NCBI GenBank assembly: GCA_008704415.1
Contig: VXIS01000098.1
Coordinates: 62,001 to 126,000, forward strand
Length of the DNA stretch: 64,000 nucleotides
Origin: Sphaerosporella brunnea
Taxonomy: Eukaryota; Ascomycota; Pezizomycetes; Pezizales; Pyronemataceae
Direction: 5' to 3'
Position numbers and translations under genes: made by a program. Shown one piece after another: positions 55,975 through 64,000 of this stretch (position 1 is its first letter; every line of letters begins with the position of its first letter). The notes beneath the pieces are model-generated. The model did no database searches and had not been told where the DNA came from. It saw only the letters and a list, made by a program, of their open reading frames with translations.

Positions 55975-57608
55975 TCAAACCGCAATCGCCGTTGCCTTCG
56001 CCTGGATCCTCGCCTTCCTCTTGCCCTGAGCGTATGGGGAGGCGAGCTCCACCTTTTCGCTCCTATAGCCCTTCTCGATCTTCGGTGACGCCGGGGGAGT
56101 GGGGTTTCCCATCATGTTGCCGTTGATGACGGGCAACATCTCGACGCGGCTCTTGAGGTTTCCGATGAGCTCGTTGCTGCGCTTCGACTTCTCGACGAAA
56201 AGCTTGATGATCGTCTCCACCTCCTTCTTCGCCTCAGCGCTGGCTGCCACCTCCGCCTGGAACTTCTGCTGCTGCTGCTGGAGTGCCAAACGCTCCTCCC
56301 GCAGCCGCTGCTTCTCAAGCTCAAAGGCACGCTTCTCCTCCAGCTGCTTCTGCGCCTCCGCCTTGAACGCCGCCTTCTCAGCATCAAAGTTAATACGCTC
56401 CTGCTGGAGCGCACCCTGATCCCTTCGCAGGTCTTCCCACACCTTGGAGCTACCCCAAGCGCCCGGCATAACCCGCGTCATGTCATCAGTGCTGGTGGCG
56501 GACTGCGGCTGCTGCCACATGCCGCGCTCCACATCCAGCTGGTGCCATTCTGGAGACTTTGGCTGGCGTCGGAACATCCCCATGACGGTGCGACCGAGGA
56601 ATTCAGTGACGGAGCTGAAAGTGAAGACAACCATAGCCGCCGTGAGGGCGCAGCACCACAACGGAACCAAGGCGGTGATAGCGGTGCGACGGAAGATGAG
56701 GCTTTCTCCTTGCTTGAGCGGGGGGAGATTGCTGAAGCCTATCTGGTGGAGGACAAAGAACGGGAATGCCAGGGTTTCTAGTAATGTGTGTGGTGTTTTC
56801 TGGATGATTCTCAGGAGTCGACAGAGCTTGCGGTATGTGGTGACCGATGGTAGGACGGCGCGTGGTGAAAGCTCGCGAAGAGGGTGTATCAGGTTGTTCT
56901 GAACGAATGCAGTGGATCCCACGAGTAGCAGGAAACGAGCCAGAAGATAAAGCAACGACAGGTTTGCTGCGGTGCCCCACACATGTGCTGCGAGCTTGCC
57001 CGGGTTTGGACAAGCGGCCGCGATATTTTCGGAGCGGAGGGCGCCAGCCTGCGGAACGAACGAATCGAGGGTCGTCAGCGCTGTCGCCCGTGCAAATGAA
57101 ACCGCATCATTGAATGGGCGGGCCAGCAGCAATGGTGTGGAACGCTGCTGGTGGTGGTGGTGCTGCCGCGCGACGTGTTAGCACTCTATCCGCTGACGAC
57201 CCGGCGCCGTGATTCGTCCAGCACAGCAGCGCTGGGCGGCCCGTTGGTCCTGTTAAAGGAACTTGGCATGCAGGTACCTCGAAGAATACGGCGATCGTCT
57301 GCGCCACGGGGCGCACTGTCTCCAGCACACCAAACAACCAGGCGAGTACGGGGGCGATTGTATATGCCTTGAGGGTGAAAACGTGTCGGGAGAGGTCGCT
57401 GGCGATCCAACCGAGCGCGACGTGGAACTGGGCTGGGGGGGGGGGGGTGGACGTCAGCAGCAGCAAGGAGAGACACCACCACCACCGCAACGGGGCATGC
57501 GGGCGTGGGCGAAAAGGGAGCGTCGCACTTACGTGCTAGGAAGTCATGCAGGCCAAAAATAGCCTGGTCGCCGGAGACCCAGAGGGGAAACAAAAACAAT
57601 TGCGGCAT
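55975..57608 (-). CDS. Hypothetical membrane protein with C-terminal coiled coil
   Basis: Three exons, high to low: 57608-57533, 57432-57278, 57144-55975; 466 residues. The spliced N-terminus reads MPQLFLFPLWVSGDQAIFGL, HDFLAPQFHVALGWIASDL, then TLKAYTIAPVLAWLFGVLET. Hydrophobic segments follow (NLSLLYLLARFLLLVGSTAF and LVPLWCCALTAAMVVFTFSS, with weaker ones between). From about residue 310 to 420 comes a charged coiled coil (RRDQGALQQERINFDAEKAA, RAFELEKQRLREERLALQQQ, EVETIIKLFVEKSKRSNELI) and a basic tail (KGYRSEKVELASPYAQGKRK). The layout resembles nuclear-envelope or nuclear-pore membrane proteins, but no family motif is recognised, so this is inference only. Exon borders follow GT-AG rules and keep frame, though the C run before exon 2 makes that acceptor less certain. 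Confidence 0.72.
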
Positions 57609-58189
57609 CGTTGATATTGGGCGACAGTTGCGCGGATGGAATTCAGCAGGAGGTAGGCGAGGAAGATGTCTCTGATGGTCCAATGTCAACGTGGGTGCTG
57701 AGTTGCGAGGTCGAAAGATCAGGGTCCAAGTTGGTAGAGAAGCTGTAGTCGTCGTGGTCGTGCTGCTCGCTGCTTGATATGTATCTCGTGGATTCGATGT
57801 TTACACGCAGTGGAACATGTAAGTAAACAAGTAACCACATATCTGCTGTCATCTCAAAACGAATGGCCCAATAAACACGCATTGCAGACGAGTGAAGCAC
57901 TGCGTGTTCGACTGCCATTCAGTCGCCAGCTGCCATTGAGAAATCCGAACGTGCGCGATTATTACCGCGCCGCTGGAGCGATGAGGGACATTCCAATGAT
58001 TCCATCATCACTCGGTCACAGCAGAGTGAGAGACGTCAACATGCGGTGCGGCGATGCCACAGGGCAACCCAAACCCCAGTCACATGATCGAGCCAACAAA
58101 TCCATCACTCGTGAATTTGATCTTTCGGCGTGCAAAATATTCAAAATATTCACACGAAATAACACCAGCAATCATCTAAATATCTCAAG
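57609..58189. other. Intergenic region, nothing recognised
   Basis: 581 bp between two minus-strand genes: promoter of the membrane/coiled-coil gene and 3' flank of the SET gene. A 140-codon plus-strand frame at 57774-58193 shows no domain and overlaps the SET gene end, so I do not call it. Confidence 0.5.
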
Positions 58190-61100
58190 CTAACAACTCT
58201 GGTCTGATTCCTCCTCTATATCCTGAAGCCTTGCAGGGTCTCCGGGACGCAGAGGTTGCCGACCCCTGCTGACCTCCCTCTCCCTCCAGCGTGCAAGCCC
58301 GGTCTTCTTTGGCTTTGCCGGTCTTGCTGCCTGTGCATTGTAGTGGACGTGGAGTATGATATCGTTTGGCCATTCCTTTGGTTGAGGCTCTGAGCCCTCT
58401 ACCGGCCCGTCTTTGTTCTTTTCGTACCAGATGTGCAACGTACGCTTCAGCTTTTCCCGACTGACCTTGGTGGTTGCCGCAAAAGGCCTCAGATACGGTT
58501 CAACACGCTTCCTTTGATATGATCCATCTGGCATCACGATTTTTACGATATATGGAGGTGGATAGTGTCTCTTGGCGAACCTGCACTTCGCATAGCCGCA
58601 GAGGCAGTGGCCATGGTGGATCGTCCAGTCGTCATAAGCGCCGTAATCGAGGAATATTTCTTCGCCTTCCTCAATGAACTTGGTCGCTCTGATCACGGTC
58701 AAGACCTTACCCTTGTGATTTTCTTCGACATACTCGCAGTTGATCTTCTGCGGATCGCAGTGATGGTTGATGAACCTCATTTCAGTTCCGCAATGGAGCG
58801 CATCTATGTAGTAGCTATAAGATCTCTTTACCCCTCGCTGGTCGACCCCAAAATCTGTGTTTTTGTCCCAGTGTCCTCCAATTGCGTAGCTCATGTCCTG
58901 CGTTTTCATCCGGGCAAGGACGTCAGGCCGTGATTCGGCGTTGTCATGAACTTCGATGGTGCCTCTAAACTCTCCGACATAGTCGCCCTTCTTGATTTGG
59001 CGCAATGCCTTGAGGCCGAGCCCCTTGCCAGTCCCGGTATCGAAGATGACGGTCTTGGGCTGGTGGTCCCACCAGTCCCCGAAGCAGTCGCAGTCCGGTC
59101 TGTGATCGCAAGGGAACCCCCCATCTGGCCTCAAATCGGTCAGGAACAGAGTCTGGGGATGTAGATACTCATCCAGCGGTTTCGCCGAACGACCTCTAAG
59201 GAAGTCATAATCGCAATCGTCCATATACAGTATCTCTTTTAGTTCGACACTACCCACGTTTGTAGCAACGTCTTCATTTTCCACAACCCATCTCGGAAGA
59301 TGGCTTTTGTCGTCGACCCGATAGTAGTGCGCCGAGTCTTGCTCTCTTGCTCGTTTGTACTTCTCTCTCAACATATCGTCTTGCTTCATCACCATTTCTC
59401 TCAGCTGCTGTCTTCTAGCATGCTCCCTCCTCTGTTCCGCTATCCTCTGCTTCCTTGGGCTCATCGCAAAAAAGGTTTTCGCCTTTTCACTAGCTCCTTG
59501 GACGAAAGCCTGTATGAACGACGTTGTCGCTGAACCTTCCGCTGTCGTATTAACAGGTGAACCTGGACCGCTGCCTGGAGGAGGTCCTTCCCCGACGTTG
59601 ATGGGTTCCTGACTTGGGACCATAGGTGGGTCGGTATCAGGGATAGCAATTCCTTCCTCTATCGACGACTGCTCCTCCGGCGACTGTTCCTCCGGCGACT
59701 GTTCCTCCGGCGACTGTTCCTCCGGCGACTGTTCCTCCGGCGACTGTATCTCTTTTGGCTTGGGGTCACCCCGTGGGTCCCTTGGTATGGTATGTACGGA
59801 CGACGTAGATCTAGACCTTATTACCTTCAGTTCTTCGTTCTTGCGTTCCTCCCGGCTTTTTTTTACTCTTGAATAAAGATCAAATAGATATCCCCAATCA
59901 CCTGCTTCCGCGGCCAATTGCTGGATTAAATAATTGAAAATCGGGTGGTCGTTTGGCCCATCCGGATCAAGAGTATTTAGCCAATGATTCTGCGGTGTTC
60001 CGGTGGTTACGGGAGTCGGCGGTGCGCTTGGGCGAGTGTCAATAATGGTGTCTTCCCCATAGTACAAACGTAGGAACTCTAATCCGGACTCTGTGGATCC
60101 ATCTGCTGGCTCCTGGAGGTATATACCATCTGGCTCCTGGAGGTCTGTATCTCTTAGATCCTGCTCTCTCTCCGAGCGGAAGTACTTTTCAAGATGAATG
60201 GGTTCGAATGGCATGTGAAGCTGTGGCCTGGTCAGTACATACTTCAGCGAGTCAATAGTGACGCCCACTTACCCTCCCTCCATTTCTGTCTGGGGCACAG
60301 TATGGATCGGCTTCATAGTTATTGAGCCACATGGCCATCTCCTTCATCTGTTTCTCTGACGTTGGGTCTTTCTCCCCACGTTTCTTGAAGTCTTCAAGTC
60401 TTTTGAGGTGCCCAGAGAACAGCTGAAAAACAAGCTGGTGTAGCTGTTCGGGTGGAAAATTCTTACACTCCTGGAGCAACTCCTGGAGGCCAACAAGCCC
60501 CTGCGGGTCACTCCAATCGATATCGTCGTTGTCGCCTGGTTCGCCTGGGGCACCTGCTGTCTCATGGGTTTGACGCGTCCCTTGAGCATTACTGTCCTTT
60601 TTGAAGCTCTCCTCGGCTTCTTTTGCTGCTTCTTTGGCTGCTTTCTCCGCGGCGGCCTTTTCTGCGGCTTTCTTGGCTGCTTTCTTGGCTGCTTTCTCTG
60701 CGGCGGCCTTCTCTGCGGCGGCCTTCTCTGCGGCTTCCTTTTCTGCGGCTTCCTTGGCTGCTTTCTCCGCGGCGGCCTTTTCCGCGGCGGCCTGTTCTGC
60801 GGCTTCTTTGGCTGCCTTCTCTGCGGCGGCCTTCTCTGCGGCTTCTTTGGCTTCCTTTTCTGCGGCTTCTTTGGCTGCTTTCTCCGCGGCTGCCTTTTCT
60901 GCGGCTTCCTTCTCTGCGGCGGCCTTTTCTGCGGCTTCCTTCTCTGCTGCTTCCTTGGCTGCCTTCTTTGCGGCGGCCTTTTCTCTGGCTTCTTTGGCTG
61001 CTTTCTCTGCGGCTGCCTTCTCTGCGGCTTCTTTTTCTGCGGCTTCCTTGGCTGCCTTTTCTGCGGCGGCCTTTTCTGCGGCTTCTTTGGCTGCTTTCTC

Positions 61101-63509
61101 CGCGGCTGCCTTTTCTGCGGCTTCCTTCTCTGCGGCGGCCTTTTCTGCGTCTTCCTTGGCTGCCTTCTCTGCGGCGGCCTTCTCTGCGGCTTCCTTCTCT
61201 GCTGCTTCCTTGGCTGCCTTCTCTGCGGCTTCCTTCTCTGCTGCTTCCTTGGCTGCCTTCTCTGCGGCGGCCTTTTCTCTGGCTTCCTTGGCTGCCTTCT
61301 CTGCTGCGGCCTTCTCTGCGGCTTCCTTCTCTGCTGCTTCCTTGGCTGCCTTCTCTGCGGCGGCCTTCTCTGCGGCTTCCTTTTCTGCGGCTTCTTTGGC
61401 TGCCTTTTCTGCGGCGGCCTTCTCTGCGGCTTCTTTGGCTGCTTTCTCCGCGGCTGCCTTTTCTGCGGCTTCCTTTTCTGCGGCTTCCTTGGCTGCTTTC
61501 TCTGAGGCGGCCTTTTCTGCGGCTTCCTTCTCTGCGGCGGCCTTTTCTGCGGCGGCCTTCTCTGCGGCTTCTTTGGCTGCCTTTTCTGCGGCGGCCTTCT
61601 CTGCGGCTTCTTTGGCTGCTTTCTCCGCGGCTGCCTTTTCTGCGGCTTCCTTTTCTGCGGCTTCCTTCTCTGCTGCTTCCTTGGCTGCCTTCTCTGCGGC
61701 GGCCTTTTCTCTGGCTTCTTTGGCTGCCTTCTCTGCGGCTTCCTTGGCTGCGGCGGCCTTTTCTGCGGCTTCCTTTTCTGCGGCTTCTTTGGCTGCCTTT
61801 TCTGCGGCGGCCTTTTCTGCGGCTTCTTTGGCTGCCTTTTCTGCGGCGGCCTTCTCTGCGGCTTCTTTGGCTGCTTTCTCCGCGGCTGCCTTTTCTGCGG
61901 CTTCCTTTTCTGCGGCTTCCTTCTCTGCTGCTTCCTTGGCTGCCTTCTCTGCGGCGGCCTTTTCTCTGGCTTCTTTGGCTGCCTTCTCTGCGGCTTCCTT
62001 GGCTGCGGCGGCCTTTTCTGCGGCTTCCTTTTCTGCGGCTTCTTTGGCTGCCTTTTCTGCGGCGGCCTTTTCTGCGGCTTCTTTGGCTGCCTTCTCTGCG
62101 GCGGCCTTCTCTGCGGCTTCTTTGGCTTCCTTTTCTGCGGCTTCTTTGGCTGCTTTCTCCGCGGCTGCCTTTTCTGCGGCTTCCTTTTCTGCGGCTTCCT
62201 TCTCTGCTGCTTCCTTGGCTGCCTTTTCTGCGGCGGCCTTCTCTGCGGCTTCTTGGCTGCTTTCTCCGCGGCTGCCTTTTCTGCGGCTTCCTTTTCTGCG
62301 GCTTCCTTCTCTGCTGCTTCCTTGGCTGCCTTCTCTGCGGCTTCTTTGGCTTCCTTTTCTGCGGCTTCTTTGGCTGCTTTCTCCGCGGCTGCCTTTCTGC
62401 GGCTTCCTTTCTGCGGCTTCCTTCTCTGCGACTTCCTTGGCTGCTTTCTTTGCGGCGGCCTTTTCTCTGGCTTCTTTGGCTGCTTTCTCTGCGGCTGCCT
62501 TCTCTGCGGCGGCCTTTTCTCTGGCTTCTTTGGCTGCTTTCTCTGCGGCTGCTTTCTCTGCGGCGGCCTTCTCTGCGGCTGCCTTTTCTGCGGCGGCCTT
62601 TTCTACGGCTTCCTTGGCTGCTTTCTCCGCGGCGGCCTTTTCCGCGGCGGCCTGTTCTGCGGCTTCTTTGGCTGCCTTCTCTGCGGCGGCCTTCTCTGCG
62701 GCTTCTTTGGCTTCCTTCTCTGCTGCTTCCTTGGCTGCCTTCTCTGCGGCGGCCTTTTCTGCAGCTTCCTTGGCGGCACTGGTGGGCTGCCCCCTTTCGA
62801 GTGGACTGAATGTTGGCGCCTGCGGGCGTATGGCAGGTGATGAGAATGGGCTCCCCAATGGGTTGGTAGGCTGGGGAATCCTACTGCCCGATGGTGTTCT
62901 CTGACGTTGCTCCTGGTTGGCTGTCCCAGCCGTGGGAATCCTACTGCCCGACGGTGTTCTCAGACGTTGCTCCTGGTCGCCTGTCCCAGCCGTGGGAATC
63001 CTACTGCCCGACGGTGTTCTCAGACGTTGCTCCTGGTCGCCTGTCCCAGCCGTGGGAATCCTACTGCCCGTTGGTGTTCTCTCACGTTGCCTCTGGTTGA
63101 GGATAGGGCTGGTGGGTATTCCCAGGTTCAGATCAGGGATGGCGACGGCGGCGGGCTGCGTGATTGGGGTTCCTGTGCCAGCACCAGGAGTCCCAGTGCT
63201 TGGGGTTGGCACCGCTGCTGGAGTAGATGAGCTCTGAGGACCCGAACCTGATGGGCTTGTTGTTCCTGGGCCCTGAACTGGACCCGGCTGTGCGTCAGAT
63301 CTAGAGGGCTCTTCTGCTTCATCCTCATCTGCCGTTTTTGGTGCTGTTGGATCCGTTCCGCTTTCACGGCCGGACGAAGAGGGATTTGAACCCGATTGCG
63401 CAGCTGATCCTCCGGCACCGGTTGTATTCGATAAGTCGGGATTGGCGGAATTTTTAGGAAGCGGAGGCTTAGACCCTCTCTGTTTCTTTCCTTTCTTTTT
63501 AGGTGTCAT
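58190..63509 (-). CDS. SET-domain protein with a giant Ala/Glu/Lys pentapeptide helix
   Basis: Two exons, 63509-60273 and 60220-58190, joined by a 52-nt intron (AGG|GTAAGT .. CACAG|CTT), give 1755 residues. Residues 1-240 are basic then Ser/Pro/Thr-rich, with repeated TPSGSRIPTAGT units. Residues about 244-970 are an almost pure array of five-residue units of the type AAEKA, AAKEA and AAEKE. Then come a Trp/Asp segment and, after the intron, (SPEEQ)5. A cysteine-containing stretch (GGFPCDHRPDCDCFGDWWDH) leads to a SET domain at about 1470-1600: GTGKGLGLKALRQIKKGDYV, MRFINHHCDP, EEIFLDYGAYDD, and a post-SET-like CLCGYAKC. SET domains usually methylate lysines of histones or other proteins. The catalytic Tyr and Asn-His motifs are present, so activity is plausible. 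A block of the array (62250-62410) is read in another frame. I know no named family with this architecture. Confidence 0.8.
59669..59747 (-). repeat. 15-bp tandem repeat encoding SPEEQ
   Basis: Five near-perfect copies of a 15-bp unit in the second exon of the SET gene, read as SPEEQ five times. Recent slippage is likely because the copies are almost identical at DNA level. Confidence 0.95.
60612..62778 (-). repeat. About 2.2-kb array of 15-bp units encoding Ala/Glu/Lys pentapeptides
   Basis: Roughly 145 units of a few 15-bp types (plus-strand forms GCGGCTTCCTTTTCT, GCGGCTTCTTTGGCT, GCGGCGGCCTTCTCT) follow each other, with larger blocks repeated. The array lies inside the first exon of the SET gene. 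On the opposite strand it keeps two frames open for more than 700 codons; these are shadows. Confidence 0.97.
62881..63110 (-). repeat. 60-bp minisatellite in the N-terminal coding region of the SET gene
   Basis: Nearly four copies of a 60-bp unit; copies at 62941-63000 and 63001-63060 are identical. The unit encodes RTPSGSRIPTAGTGDQEQRL with small changes. The identical middle copies point to recent duplication. Confidence 0.95.
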
Positions 63510-64000
63510 CTTTGATGATTTAGCGCTTGAATGATATGGTTAATGCGGTGGTGATAGCGGTTTGTTGCGATATTGGTTTTTTCCAGGCGTTGCGCATCTG
63601 TGTTGATTCTAGAAGGGCGGTTCATTGACGTCCGCGGGCGTTTCCAGTGGCAGTAGCCTTTTGTAAAGCTCTGCCGGGCGTTTGGAATCTGCTTTATCTA
63701 GATGTCTTCGATCCATTGGGTTTGCTTTTTGTGGTCTGTTCCAGTCAAGGTTTTGACAGCTGACAGTTCTTTGTCTTGCATGTTATGTAGAAGAGTGACG
63801 TGGCTTTGTCTCAACCTCCGGCTTATGGCCTTTGTAGATTTAGCCTTCATGATAACGATTTAAACCTTCTTTATACCCTTTTCAAGGCGAGTCTGCTCCT
63901 TGATTTTCAGCCAATAACGAGTGACTTACTATGATGGTAAGGAATGCCTTGACCTTTACTTTACAATTTTCTGCACCGAATTTCAATTGGGATATATGTG
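63510..64000. promoter_or_regulatory. Upstream region of the SET gene (to window end)
   Basis: 491 bp presumed to hold the promoter and 5' UTR of the minus-strand SET gene. It is T-rich on the plus strand with no coding signal. I cannot point to a particular element. Confidence 0.5.

Noticed and set aside
57774..58193. Plus-strand frame of 139 codons
   Set aside because: Overlaps the end of the SET gene and has no domain character.
60564..62904. Plus-strand frames of more than 700 codons reading Ser/Ala/Phe or Leu/Arg/Pro repeats
   Set aside because: They are antisense and shifted readings of the 15-bp coding repeat of the SET gene; the multiple-of-three unit keeps other frames open by necessity.
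62881..63110. CRISPR-like repeat array
   Set aside because: The 60-bp units are contiguous with no spacers and lie inside a coding exon.

Overview
The window is nuclear DNA of a filamentous ascomycete (Pezizomycotina; I do not assign an order). The genes carry short introns of about 45-160 nt with GT-AG borders. The families are typical of that group: a CFEM GPI-anchored protein, a Hol1-like MFS permease, a Tsl1/Tps3-type trehalose subunit, an Eis1-like eisosome protein and an Sfk1-like membrane protein. Gene density is one per 3-4 kb. The intergenic DNA is rich in homopolymer runs, microsatellites and small inverted-repeat elements. I recognised no rRNA, tRNA or CRISPR array.

Layout. 1-144: RD-rich C-terminus of a gene entering from the left. 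3.6-4.2 kb: small Ser-rich fungal protein. 4.8-6.2 kb: a MITE and a decayed reading region. 6.6-8.0: 14-3-3. 9.1-11.3 (-): MFS transporter, divergent from a CFEM protein at 12.5-13.1. 14.6-15.5 (-): proteasome beta-3. 17.2-20.3 (-): Tsl1/Tps3-like subunit, divergent from an Eis1-like gene at 22.2-25.0. 25.4-26.4 (-): Sfk1-like protein. 26.6-27.9: a cluster of mobile-element debris. 28.2-31.4 (-): SERCA Ca2+ pump, divergent from an HNH-like protein at 32.4-33.4. 34.2-35.5: Rad60/Esc2-like SUMO-domain protein. 36.8-38.3: Izh3/AdipoR-like receptor. 40.0-40.4: LSm6. 40.7-42.2 (-): TUG/UBX protein. 42.5-47.2 (-): SHPRH-like SNF2/RING protein. 51.4-52.6: RS-rich hypothetical. 54.3-55.0 (-): hypothetical with a MITE just upstream. 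56.0-57.6 (-): membrane/coiled-coil hypothetical. 58.2-63.5 (-): a 1755-residue SET-domain protein with a giant Ala/Glu/Lys pentapeptide array.

Most genes are conserved housekeeping functions with no operon-like logic: protein turnover (proteasome, UBX, RING helicase), genome maintenance (SHPRH, Rad60-like), RNA decay/splicing (LSm6), calcium and lipid signalling (SERCA, Izh3, Sfk1, eisosome) and trehalose metabolism. I rebuilt exon structures by hand; exon lengths sum to whole codons in every case given.

Most unusual content: (i) the SET-domain protein, whose roughly 725-residue pentad array resembles engineered EAAAK rigid helices and carries a compensated triple frameshift; (ii) three small inverted-repeat elements with different ends but a shared AAGTCACT module; (iii) a LINE 3' end nested, with a 15-bp target duplication, inside a hAT-like MITE that has a second copy at 55 kb; (iv) an HNH-fold protein that has lost both catalytic histidines.
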